Positions 15,876 to 23,077 of a stretch of DNA of 35,493 nucleotides are shown piece by piece; position 1 is the stretch's first letter; the number at the start of each line of letters is the position of its first letter. The notes below the pieces were generated by a model. It saw nothing but the letters and a program-made list of their open reading frames with translations. It did not search any database and had not been told where the DNA came from. The stretch is taken from contig JANQND010000016.1 in assembly GCA_028279765.1 (NCBI GenBank), positions 1-35,493 on the forward strand, written 5' to 3'. The position numbers were made by a program, and so were the translations under genes. This stretch comes from Candidatus Nanoarchaeia archaeon (lineage in GTDB: Archaea; Nanobdellota; Nanobdellia; Woesearchaeales; WJIZ01).

Positions 15876-16987
15876 AATCATTTTCTCTTCTGGGGAGTAC
15901 GGGAAGTGTTGGAAAGCAGGCATTAGATGTCGTACGCGCTCATTCTGCTGACTTTTCTGTGGAAGGCCTTGCCTGCTATTCTCATATTGAGCTTCTGAAG
16001 AAACAGATTGCAGAATTCTCACCTCAAGTTGTTGCAGTTTATGATGAGCAGAAAGCAGAAGAGTTGTCTTCTCAGGTTGATATTGACGTTCTTAGCGGTA
16101 TGAGTGGATTAGTGGAGATTGCGCAGCTTGAATCTTCAGATACTCTGCTTAATAGCCTGATAGGCAGTATTGGTATTGTCCCGACCGTGGAGGCGATCAA
16201 GGCAAAAAAGAATATCGCACTTGCTAATAAAGAAACATTGGTGAGTGCAGGTGAAATTGTCATGAGGCTTGCTCAGAAAAATAGTGTGCAGATCATGCCG
16301 ATTGATTCCGAGCATAGTGCGGTTTTTCAGTGCCTTAATGGTGAGCGAAGAGAGGATATTCATAAAATTGTTTTGACCTGCTCTGGTGGCCCATTTCGTG
16401 AGCAAAGGGATTTGTCTACAGTAACAAAAGAGCAGGCGCTCAAGCACCCTAGCTGGAATATGGGTAAAAAGATTACGATTGATTCTGCAACATTGATGAA
16501 TAAGGGGCTTGAAGTTATTGAAGCAAAAATGCTTTTTGGTGTGGACTATGATGATATTGATGTTGTTATTCACCCACAGAGCACGGTGCATTCATTGGTT
16601 GAGTTCAAAGACAAGTCTGTCATGGCGCACATGGGACCTGCTGATATGCGCATTCCTATCCAGTATGCGCTTAGCTACCCTTCCCGATTTGCACATGCTG
16701 CTTCCTCGCTTGATCTATCTTCAATTGGGTCGCTTCATTTTTCTTCTCCTGATCTTGATCGGTTTCCGTGTTTAACCTATGCCTATGATGCCGGAAAGCA
16801 AGGAGGATCCCTGCCCTGCGTTATGAATGCTGCAAATGAGGTTGCGGTGAATAAATTTCTTAATGACGAAATCCAGTTTCTTGATATCGCAAGATTCATA
16901 AAGGAGAAGATGGAGAATCATACTCTTATAAAAAATCCGGAGCTGGATGAACTCCTGGACATCGACAAGAGGATAAAAAATGAGTAA
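15872..16987 (+). CDS. dxr: 1-deoxy-D-xylulose-5-phosphate reductoisomerase
   Basis: A 371-aa DXR (family about 380-400). It converts DXP to MEP with NADPH and a divalent metal. Residues 6-14 (LLGSTGSVG) are the NADPH-binding loop; ANKETLVSAGE follows; PIDSEHSAVFQCL contains the metal ligands Asp145 and Glu147; the flexible loop and HPSWNMGKKITIDSATLMNKG complete the active site; MGPADMRIPIQYAL is also canonical. It overlaps dxs by 4 nt and ispDF by 8 nt. Nothing suggests inactivation. Confidence 0.97.
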   Translation: MKSFSLLGSTGSVGKQALDVVRAHSADFSVEGLACYSHIELLKKQIAEFSPQVVAVYDEQKAEELSSQVDIDVLSGMSGLVEIAQLESSDTLLNSLIGSIGIVPTVEAIKAKKNIALANKETLVSAGEIVMRLAQKNSVQIMPIDSEHSAVFQCLNGERREDIHKIVLTCSGGPFREQRDLSTVTKEQALKHPSWNMGKKITIDSATLMNKGLEVIEAKMLFGVDYDDIDVVIHPQSTVHSLVEFKDKSVMAHMGPADMRIPIQYALSYPSRFAHAASSLDLSSIGSLHFSSPDLDRFPCLTYAYDAGKQGGSLPCVMNAANEVAVNKFLNDEIQFLDIARFIKEKMENHTLIKNPELDELLDIDKRIKNE

Positions 16988-18137
16988 TTATGCGCTAATC
17001 ACTGCAGCCGGCGTTGGGAAGAGAATGCAGGGGCAAATGAATAAAATATTCATGCTGCTCGATGAAGAGCCTATCATTACCCGCACAATCAATATCTTTC
17101 ATTCCTGCGATGCTATTGATCGCATTATTATCATTGCACGTGATGAGGATAAAGATGAGCTTAAGCGCATTGTGGAGAAGAATTCTTTTTCTAAAGTAAA
17201 AAAAATCGTTATCGGCGGTGAGAAGCGGCAGAATTCTGTGCATAATGGCCTGTTATCGATTGATGATGCTAAGGCAGATGATGTGGTATTGATTCATAAT
17301 GGAGTAAATCCGTTTGTGGATGAGAAAACAATTAATGAATGTATCGAAGCAACAAAAAAGTATGAGGCTGCCGTGGTTGGCTTTCGGGCCCGTGACACTA
17401 TTAAGGAAGTTGATGAGAAGGGATTTGTTTCTCAAACGCTGGATCGTGATAAGCTCTGGCAGGTGCAAACCCCTCAGTGCGTTCGCTATGGGACTGCAAT
17501 GCGGGCATTCAAGAAAGCCTTTGATGAAGAGTTTTATGGTACAGACGATACTATGCTCATTGAACGGCTGGGAAAGAAAGTAAAGATGATTGAGTGTCCG
17601 TATGAAAATATTAAGATCACGCTTCCTAATGATTTAGAATTTGCTAATCGATTGCTTAGGGATTCACATATTGGCTTTGGCATGGACAGTCATCGGTTCG
17701 AAAAGGAAGAAGGAAAGAAACTCATCATTGCCGGCATTGAATTTGAAGGGAAGGGGTTCCATGCCAACTCTGATGGAGATATTGTACTGCATGCACTCTT
17801 TAATGCTATTTCAGAGGGCATAGGTGATCATGCACTAAGCTATTATGCTGACGAAATGTGTGAGAAGGGGATAACTGATAGCAAGGAGTATCTCAAGGTT
17901 ATTTTGAAGAATATGAATGATCGAGGATATGCTTTGGGCAATATTGCTGTCATGCTTGAGGGAAAGATTCCTAAGATTCTTCCTAAGGAAGATGAGATGA
18001 AAGCAAGCCTGGATGAAATATTACGTATTGGAAAAGAGAATATTGGTATTGCGGCAACCTCAGGCGAGGGGCTTTCTGCCTTTGGTAAAGGGCATGGGAT
18101 GCAGTGTTTTTGCGTGGTTACGCTTAATAAGAAGTAG
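16980..18137 (+). CDS. ispDF: Bifunctional IspD-IspF fusion
   Basis: A 385-aa fusion of MEP cytidylyltransferase (IspD, about 1-228) and 2-C-methyl-erythritol 2,4-cyclodiphosphate synthase (IspF, about 230-385). IspD shows the CTP-binding start ITAAGVGKRM, LDRDKLWQVQTPQ, TDDTMLIERLG and NIKIT. The loop that reads HDAARP in most IspD proteins is HNGVNP here (106-111), so the Asp and Arg of that loop are replaced by Asn. IspF keeps its metal ligands Asp236 and His238 (GMDSHRF) and His271 (SDGDIVLHA), and ends with a TSGEGLSAFGKGHG version of the TTEKLGF-type motif. Last gene of the dxs-dxr-ispDF operon. Such fusions are known in some bacteria; activity of the divergent IspD half is not certain. 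Confidence 0.93.
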   Translation: MSNYALITAAGVGKRMQGQMNKIFMLLDEEPIITRTINIFHSCDAIDRIIIIARDEDKDELKRIVEKNSFSKVKKIVIGGEKRQNSVHNGLLSIDDAKADDVVLIHNGVNPFVDEKTINECIEATKKYEAAVVGFRARDTIKEVDEKGFVSQTLDRDKLWQVQTPQCVRYGTAMRAFKKAFDEEFYGTDDTMLIERLGKKVKMIECPYENIKITLPNDLEFANRLLRDSHIGFGMDSHRFEKEEGKKLIIAGIEFEGKGFHANSDGDIVLHALFNAISEGIGDHALSYYADEMCEKGITDSKEYLKVILKNMNDRGYALGNIAVMLEGKIPKILPKEDEMKASLDEILRIGKENIGIAATSGEGLSAFGKGHGMQCFCVVTLNKK

Positions 18138-18181
18138 AAGAAATAGATACATTATTATACTTTATTTCTTAGATATATGTT

Positions 18182-18799
18182 ATGAAAAAGAGGTTTGTTC
18201 TTGTTTTGCTTGTGGTCTTACTAGTTGGATGCACTGCCGAGGTGCAGGATTCTCCTTCGGATGATAGAATTGAAGCATCACCTGTTGAGGAGGAGGTTGT
18301 AGAGGAATTAGTTGAAGAAGAACAACCAGAGGAAAGTGCTTCTGATGCAGTCCAGCCCGATGAAGAAAAAATAGAGGAGCGTGAGGAAGAAAAAGCAAAG
18401 CCACAGGAAGAGATACAAGAGAGCGTTCTTGCTGAGGAAACGGTTCCTGAAGTGAAAAAAGCGCCTCTCACCATCAATGGGAAAACCCTGGAGCAGAGAC
18501 TGGATGATGCGTATGATAATTTACATGAGTCCGGTTCATCAAAAAAGATCGAAAAGGATTTTCCGGATGTGGAATTAGTGTATACAGATAATGGCGAGAA
18601 TACGCCATTTCCCTCTGAGATTCTTCCTTTTCATTATTATTATAGTGAAGAAGCCGACAAAACATTTAACCTGTGCGGCGTAGGAAGGTCTGTGTTTATT
18701 TGTGACGGAAAGCTTGAGCGCGTTCTCTCCAGGGAAGATATTGATTCAGGTCGTTGTGAAGTGACGGAAGAATATGATATGGATCCCAGATTAAAATAA
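18182..18799 (+). CDS. Putative lipoprotein with acidic linker
   Basis: A 205-aa protein. Residues 1-16 form a signal peptide ending in a lipobox-like LLVGC (Cys17), suggesting a lipid-anchored exported protein. About residues 22-95 are a Glu-rich, probably disordered linker; the C-terminal ~100 residues form a small domain with Cys in FNLCGVGRSVFICDG and GRCEV. No family recognised. A TATA-like box is about 25 nt upstream of the ATG, so it has its own promoter after the MEP operon. Confidence 0.7.
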   Translation: MKKRFVLVLLVVLLVGCTAEVQDSPSDDRIEASPVEEEVVEELVEEEQPEESASDAVQPDEEKIEEREEEKAKPQEEIQESVLAEETVPEVKKAPLTINGKTLEQRLDDAYDNLHESGSSKKIEKDFPDVELVYTDNGENTPFPSEILPFHYYYSEEADKTFNLCGVGRSVFICDGKLERVLSREDIDSGRCEVTEEYDMDPRLK

Positions 18800-18832
18800 C
18801 AAAAATTTGCTCAATATTTATAAGAATACACC

Positions 18833-19336
18833 ATGAAGCGCAAAGTTATTGTTAATGATCTGATGCAAAAGGGATATGAGTATTTCATAATAGAGCCTGC
18901 GGGTAAGAATTTTGATAAAGAATTCAAACCAGATTTGTCACCGAAACAAATGCTCTCGATGGGTATTTTTGGGGGCAAGTACATGACCGATTGTAAAGCT
19001 GAATTTCCACCGGACTGGTTTTCAGGGGCAAAACTTTGTCATGAGAAACATGATGCTTCTTTGAACTACTTTGGAATAAACGCATCCAAGCCACTAAGTT
19101 ATTGGAAAGAGAAAGGCTGGATCTATTATGAAGACCCAAGGGGATGGTTTCAGTGGTACTGCAGGTATTATATGGGGAGGCGCTGCGCTGATGATGCCCG
19201 GCAGATCAAACGATGGAAGGCAATGAAGCGTCATATTGCTCAAGTACAAAAGAACTGTGAGAAGGGAGCAGTGGATTGCAGGCGAAGGCAGCGGCAGGCT
19301 CTGCTGCACTGGGCGTATGATAGCAGGAAGTATTGA
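18833..19336 (+). CDS. Conserved hypothetical protein with FQWYCRYYMGRR motif
   Basis: A 167-aa soluble protein. The C-terminal half has a dense aromatic-basic patch (YYEDPRGWFQWYCRYYMGRR), followed by DDARQIKRWKAMKRHIAQV and a Cys/Arg-rich end. The same pattern is known to me from uncharacterised proteins of bacteria and fungi, but no function is established. The TATA-like box at 18811-18819 is rather close to the ATG (about 15 nt), so either the start is at a later Met or transcription begins further upstream. Confidence 0.7.
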   Translation: MKRKVIVNDLMQKGYEYFIIEPAGKNFDKEFKPDLSPKQMLSMGIFGGKYMTDCKAEFPPDWFSGAKLCHEKHDASLNYFGINASKPLSYWKEKGWIYYEDPRGWFQWYCRYYMGRRCADDARQIKRWKAMKRHIAQVQKNCEKGAVDCRRRQRQALLHWAYDSRKY

Positions 19337-19372
19337 TTGCTGCTGAGAAAAAATTAATTCTTACTGCACCCT

Positions 19373-19882
19373 TCATGCAGCTTTTTTATTCAATTCTATT
19401 TGCGCCAGAATCATACCAATCGGCAGGAAAAGAATCATCAGCAGGCACACTCCGAAAACAGGCGCTCCTGTGAGTTCGTTCAATGCTTTGCTGTATTTAT
19501 AGTAGTAGTAAAGACCTACAACGATATTTATTATAGGGATAAAAATGAGTAGTAATAGCAGTGGATTGGGAGCTGATTTCGTGTTTTGCCTCAGTTCAAT
19601 GGTAGTGAAGATCATCCAAAAAACTGCATAGATTCCAAACGTGATCAAAGTAAACAGCAGAACTAAAAGAGGATTTCGCTTCTTGATACCCTGGACCTGC
19701 TTGGCATCAATGGGCTTATCTGATAATTCAGCAGCGGACCCGTTTTGGTTTGCTTCTTTGATAGCCTCATCAACAATCGGTGCTGCATATCCCTGGTTTA
19801 CGAGAGCATCCCGGATTTGTTTTGGTTTATAGCCCTGTGATTCCATCTTTTGGATGTAATCAATGATTTGCTGGCTGACCAT
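19373..19882 (-). CDS. DUF4234-like membrane protein with UBA-like N-terminus
   Basis: A 169-aa protein from ATG 19882 (MVSQQIIDYIQ). A TATA-like box at 19905-19914 sits about 25-30 nt before this ATG, so it is preferred over a TTG at 19903. Residues 1-45 form three short helices (SQGYKPKQIRDALVNQGY) resembling small UBA-like domains that many archaeal membrane proteins carry. The C-terminal part has two to three transmembrane helices with FTLITFGIYAVFWM, the characteristic first part of DUF4234. Function unknown. Confidence 0.72.
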   Translation of the reverse strand: MVSQQIIDYIQKMESQGYKPKQIRDALVNQGYAAPIVDEAIKEANQNGSAAELSDKPIDAKQVQGIKKRNPLLVLLFTLITFGIYAVFWMIFTTIELRQNTKSAPNPLLLLLIFIPIINIVVGLYYYYKYSKALNELTGAPVFGVCLLMILFLPIGMILAQIELNKKAA

Positions 19883-19969
19883 ATCAGCGTTTTTTTGTGT
19901 CAAGAGTATATAAATATTGTGTATTAAGAGGCTCTGCTGAAAATCTTCGCTAGCGCTTTGATTAGCATG

Positions 19970-20031
19970 TCAGAGCGCGACAGACTATCTTGCTTAGCGC
20001 TCTGAGCACCCAAAATTGCTATGCAATTTTG
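19970..20031 (-). ncRNA. Extra hairpin module in copy A
   Basis: Two adjacent hairpins: 19970-19978 pairs with 19997-20005 (9 bp) around a loop containing GACAGACTA, and 20011-20019 pairs with 20023-20031 (9 bp) around TAT. The same two-hairpin layout, the same loop motif and the same kind of three-base loop occur in the core at 20087-20145, but the stem sequences differ. It looks like a diverged duplicate of the core module. Confidence 0.6.
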
Positions 20032-20067
20032 TTGGCTGTAAAATCCTTTCTTGTTTATCAAAGAGCT

Positions 20068-20166
20068 CTGACATCTCCGAAGGTCATGGAAAGCGACAGA
20101 CTAGCCATACTGCTTTCCAGGACTCCTGGAAATCTTTGATTTCCATGAGAGCCAACCCTCTGTCAG
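20068..20166 (-). ncRNA. Conserved core of the structured element, copy A
   Basis: CTGACA at 20068-20073 pairs with TGTCAG at 20161-20166. Inside, 20087-20094 pairs with 20112-20119 around a GACAGACT loop and 20127-20134 pairs with 20138-20145 around TTT. About 80% of the 99 bases match the core at 31369-31463, and the last hairpin differs by two compensated base pairs. Minus-strand sense is preferred from wobble pairs elsewhere in the element. Confidence 0.65.
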
Positions 20167-20288
20167 CTTGATACTCGTCACAGATTGGATTTTTCCCTAG
20201 GCTGCTAATGACATTTTCAACAGAGCCGTATTAAGAAGCAAGGATGTTATACCAAAGATATTTAAATTACAGATGCCACAGGTATCGT

Positions 20289-20414
20289 ATGGCATTGGTT
20301 CCGTTTTCAAATTCAATAGAGTCGTCAATTATTTTAGTTACGTTTATTGTCTTCCTGGTTATATTATTTGTTATTTTCTGGGGAAAAGTAAAAAAGAAAA
20401 AAGGCAAGAAATAA
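20289..20414 (+). CDS. Small single-helix membrane protein
   Basis: A 41-aa protein: MALVPFSNSIESS, one strongly hydrophobic helix (about 14-31) and a basic tail of seven Lys. A TATA-like ATATTTAAATTA at 20257-20267 is about 25 nt before this ATG, supporting a leaderless transcript that starts exactly here. A longer frame overlapping it in another phase has no such support and no protein-like features. Function unknown. Confidence 0.55.
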   Translation: MALVPFSNSIESSIILVTFIVFLVILFVIFWGKVKKKKGKK

Positions 20415-20566
20415 TTAGTGCTCTTTCTTTAGCGGTTGATGAATTCCAAAAGAGTTCCCTTCTGTGTCTAAAAAATATCCCTGCCAGGCCATGCCCCTAT
20501 ATTGAATTTTGGCATGGCGATTTTACCGCCTGCTACCTGGATTTCGAAGTGTATTACTCTGTTCAC
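20415..20566 (-). pseudogene. Broken VOC (glyoxalase-like) gene
   Basis: On the minus strand one frame reads VNRVIHFEIQV-AGGKIAMPKFNIG (from GTG 20566), and after a frameshift at the GGGG run near 20487-20490 another frame reads GMAWQGYFLDTEGNSFGIHQ before a stop at 20415. Together these match the first strand and the last third of a typical VOC-family protein (about 115-125 aa), with the middle ~60 residues missing. So the gene has both an internal deletion and a frameshift. It begins one base after the stop of the 20568-20756 gene. Metal-binding residues of the missing part are gone, so it cannot be functional. Confidence 0.7.
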
Positions 20567-20567
20567 T

Positions 20568-20756
20568 TTACATCCCAAGGAATTTCATTACTTCATAGAC
20601 AACGAATGCCGGCCAAAGTAATGCTTTGAAGATGCCGATGAATCCATCCCAAAAGCTTGTTGCTGTGGAGATATAATAAACTAATGCTCCTAGCAATCCC
20701 AAGCAATAAACTGCGCTTCCTCCTTCGCAGGATTTGCATTTTATTTTTTTTGTCAT
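20568..20756 (-). CDS. Small CxxC membrane protein
   Basis: A 62-aa protein: MTKKIKCKSCEGGS with a CX2C pair at the N-terminus, then one or two hydrophobic helices (about 15-30 and 40-57). Composition and layout are typical of small archaeal membrane proteins of unknown role. It lies directly upstream of the broken VOC gene. The upstream region has GGTGACACAC close to the ATG, which may be its ribosome-binding site. Confidence 0.55.
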   Translation of the reverse strand: MTKKIKCKSCEGGSAVYCLGLLGALVYYISTATSFWDGFIGIFKALLWPAFVVYEVMKFLGM

Positions 20757-20974
20757 AGTGTGTCACCTCAAGTGTAATAGGTATGCTTGCTTTTTATCGT
20801 TTTTATAATTTTTGAGGGCTTCTCATCATTTATGGGAAAGAAAGAGAGGCTTTATAAAGGATGCACGGTTATTAGGCATATAATCAGTACATAACACTCT
20901 TGTCTTGCAATGTGCATTTCATCAACTCAAGTTTGGCTTTTTCTGATTACACCAGTGGCGTAAAGGGAGATAGA
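20757..20974 (+). promoter_or_regulatory. Leader/promoter region before the zinc-ribbon and cold-shock genes
   Basis: A TATA-like GCTTTATAAAGG lies at about 20849-20860 and another (GGCATATAATC) at 20876-20886. If the first is used, the leader is about 90 nt, much longer than usual for this window, and a long leader is also a feature of bacterial cold-shock genes. No clear stable fold was found by eye. Confidence 0.4.
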
Positions 20975-21103
20975 ATGGTAGACTATAAAATTGTGAAATA
21001 CTGTAGATTATGCAAAGAGCGTTTTGTTGTCAATAAGGGGGATTCAAGAGTGAATTATTGCAATAAATGCCAGATAAAGATGAATAAGGAGGAGGTGGAA
21101 TGA
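20975..21103 (+). CDS. Small zinc-ribbon protein
   Basis: A 42-aa protein from ATG 20975 (MVDYKIVKYCRLC), preceded by a GGGAGA ribosome-binding site. Two CX2C pairs (CRLC at about 10-13 and CNKC at about 31-34) form a small zinc ribbon. Its stop overlaps the start of the following cold-shock gene (ATGATGA region), so the two are translationally coupled. It may bind nucleic acid alongside the cold-shock protein (inference). Confidence 0.6.
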   Translation: MVDYKIVKYCRLCKERFVVNKGDSRVNYCNKCQIKMNKEEVE

Positions 21104-21294
21104 TGAAAGGAACAATTAAATTCTTTAACAGCACGAAAGGATTTGGCTTTATCTCAGGCGAGGATGGAAAAGAATACTTTGTGCACCTAACCGGACTCAG
21201 TGAAGGCGTTACCGTAAATGAAAATGATGCTGTTGAGTTTGATGTTGAGCAGGGCGATCGGGGTCCAAAGGCTGTTAATGTTAAGAAGGAATAG
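21100..21294 (+). CDS. Cold-shock domain protein
   Basis: A 64-aa CspA-type protein of standard length. It has both RNA-binding motifs: KGFGFI (RNP1) at about 13-18 and YFVHLT (RNP2) at about 26-31; the start MKGTIKFFNSTKGFG is typical. These proteins bind single-stranded nucleic acids as RNA chaperones. A strong GGAGGTGG ribosome-binding site precedes the double ATG. Cold-shock proteins are common in bacteria and patchy in archaea, so acquisition by transfer is plausible. It overlaps the upstream zinc-ribbon gene. Confidence 0.93.
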   Translation: MMKGTIKFFNSTKGFGFISGEDGKEYFVHLTGLSEGVTVNENDAVEFDVEQGDRGPKAVNVKKE

Positions 21295-21397
21295 GCCCAT
21301 GCCTGCAAAGATTCTGTTAGTAATTTTGTTTTTTTAGGTGTTTTCTTTTTTAGTTTGTTTGAGAAAAAGAGACTGATCTTTCTCTAAACTGCTTGGA

Positions 21398-21739
21398 TTA
21401 TTTTCTGGCGATCTCAGCAATTCGTTTAAAGAGCATAGTAGCAAACCCCCACGCAAGAGGAAGCCAGAGAGGAATACCGAGGAAAGTAGGATTCGTGTAT
21501 TTCCAGACTCCAAAATGAACACAAATTATTTCTGCAAGTGGCCCCAAAACAGCGCCTGTTACAAAGAAGGGTATATCATTTTTTTTGGGCCATATCTTTA
21601 TTCCAATAGCTCCAATTACTATAAGCAGAAGCGATAGGAGGAAGTTATTGGTGTAAGACAGTGCTATTGCAAAAATGCCTGCAAAGAAAAGCGTGATAGT
21701 GAAAAACAACTCTTTTAGTGAATTTTTGCTCATTGCCAT
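21398..21739 (-). CDS. Conserved small polytopic membrane protein
   Basis: A 113-aa protein from ATG 21739 (MAMSKNSLKEL). A TATA-like ATTATATAAAAGC at about 21759-21771 lies about 25 nt before it, so the longer upstream frame is not supported. It has three to four hydrophobic helices and the conserved-looking stretch LGPLAEIICVHFGVWKYTNP-FLGIPLWLPLAWG, which resembles families such as DUF2878 or carotenoid-synthesis-associated membrane proteins, but the family is not certain. Function unknown. Confidence 0.6.
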   Translation of the reverse strand: MAMSKNSLKELFFTITLFFAGIFAIALSYTNNFLLSLLLIVIGAIGIKIWPKKNDIPFFVTGAVLGPLAEIICVHFGVWKYTNPTFLGIPLWLPLAWGFATMLFKRIAEIARK

Positions 21740-21937
21740 GGCAAAACTAGAGGGCTTGCTTTTATATAATCTTTGATCAAGTAGGAGGATGGATTTAAGA
21801 ATTGCTCTAATCACTCTAGGTATTTGGTCGTATCCAGAAATTTAGTTCTGCCATTGCTATTTATTCCGTCTGAGATTCATTTTCTTCAAAAATACCTTTA
21901 GCAAGATTTTTATAATAGAGTGGGCCATTGTGCAGGA

Positions 21938-22981
21938 ATGAAGTTATCAACAAGGGTACTGTCTATAACGCTTGCTCTGAGTATCAGTTTTACTCTTCTT
22001 GTTCTTGGCCTTATCCTGCAGTATGTGAGCACTGTTTCTGTAGCGACGCAGTATTCAGAGGAAATCCAGCCTGCCCGAGAGGTTATTGAGCATCTTCTTA
22101 CGACTATCTATTCTGATTTTTTGCTTGTTGAAGAGTATTTGCTCGTTACTGATTATATTGCGTTAACTGATTACGATGGCAGACTGCAACACTCGCAGGA
22201 GCAATGTGAGCAGCTTACTGAAGAAGTAGACGATCTTATTACTTTAGAGGCGATTACTGATGAGAAAGCAGTGGAGAGCTATGAGACTGCTATCGTGGTG
22301 TATGGCTCCTGGCAGCGCTCCAGAGACAGACTACTTTCACTACACAAAGAGCAAGTGGTGACAAAGACTGCAGCTTCCTCAACGATTCAGTCAGAAAAAG
22401 AGCGATTCATTTCCCTTATGCAGAATGCAACGAGCCATTTTTCCAATAGTTTAGAGCAAATTACCAGGCAGGATAAAGAGCTGCAAGAGAGACTCGCTCA
22501 AAAAACAAAGCTTACTCAAATGCTTCTTATCATTATTCTTCTGGTTTTTATTGTGATGAGTTTTTTTGCATCTTACCTGCTCACAAAGAAGATCACAAAG
22601 CCTCTGGACGAGATGAGCAGAACCTCTATTTCTTTTACAAAGGGAAATTATTCAGCGCGGGTTGCGGAGTCAAGCAAGGTGGCTGAACTTTCTGCCCTGC
22701 AAAAACAAATAAATCGTGTGTATGAACTTGTTGATAGTACCTTTAAAACGAAGGATGAAAAGCAAAGGGCGTCAACGAAGCTTCTTCCTGCTCAGTATAA
22801 AGAAATTCTTGACTTCATCAAAGACTCAAATCTGAAGGGAGTAACCATTACGATCAAAGATGTAAAGAAGAAGTTTTCATTAACACACCCTACGGCAATT
22901 TCCCGCCTGCGCTATCTGGAGCAGAATCAATACATTGGCATGAAAAAAGAGGGGAGAAATAAGTACATTTATGAGCTTTAG
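21938..22981 (+). CDS. Membrane sensor with HAMP and C-terminal winged-helix domain
   Basis: A 347-aa protein from ATG 21938, about 25 nt after a TTTTATAATAG box. Helix 1 spans about 9-30, an extracytoplasmic, mainly helical sensor follows (about 31-190), helix 2 spans about 194-214, then a HAMP linker (about 215-265, with TKKITKPLDEMSRTS). Instead of a kinase or methyl-accepting domain the protein ends in a winged-helix DNA-binding domain (about 275-347: KKKFSLTHPTAISRLRYLEQ then QYIGMKKEGRNKYIYEL wing). It is thus a one-component membrane-bound transcription factor. It precedes the thioredoxin-like lipoprotein and CcdA genes, which could be targets (inference). Confidence 0.8.
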   Translation: MKLSTRVLSITLALSISFTLLVLGLILQYVSTVSVATQYSEEIQPAREVIEHLLTTIYSDFLLVEEYLLVTDYIALTDYDGRLQHSQEQCEQLTEEVDDLITLEAITDEKAVESYETAIVVYGSWQRSRDRLLSLHKEQVVTKTAASSTIQSEKERFISLMQNATSHFSNSLEQITRQDKELQERLAQKTKLTQMLLIIILLVFIVMSFFASYLLTKKITKPLDEMSRTSISFTKGNYSARVAESSKVAELSALQKQINRVYELVDSTFKTKDEKQRASTKLLPAQYKEILDFIKDSNLKGVTITIKDVKKKFSLTHPTAISRLRYLEQNQYIGMKKEGRNKYIYEL

Positions 22982-23077
22982 AGAGGTGTTTTTCACTATT
23001 CTTTCACTATTTTTTGACTGTACTTATAAAGGAAGCACAACCCAGCACAGAGATCAACACAAGGGGTGATGTAAGAG

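Larger units (their letters stand above)
19921..20236 (-). mobile_element. MITE-like structured element (copy A) with 9-bp target duplications
   Basis: The element itself spans 19930-20227 (298 bp). Its ends are a 15-bp inverted repeat, GGCTCTGCTGAAAAT at 19930-19944 against ATTTTCAACAGAGCC at 20213-20227, with one mismatch that is a G-U pair on the minus strand. Immediately outside each end is the same 9 bases, GTATTAAGA (19921-19929 and 20228-20236), as left by transposition. Inside, nested stems follow: 19961-19967 with 20203-20209, 20040-20046 with 20187-20193, and the conserved core at 20068-20166. A related element lies at 31302-31522. No transposase is encoded, so it would be non-autonomous. 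Confidence 0.75.

Noticed and set aside
20273-20629. 118-codon plus-strand frame
   Set aside because: It overlaps the better supported 41-aa gene in another phase and the antisense of a recognisable VOC remnant; no protein-like features.
22321-22345. GACAGACTA match to the repeat-family loop motif
   Set aside because: It is inside the coding region of the HAMP regulator and has no flanking stem.
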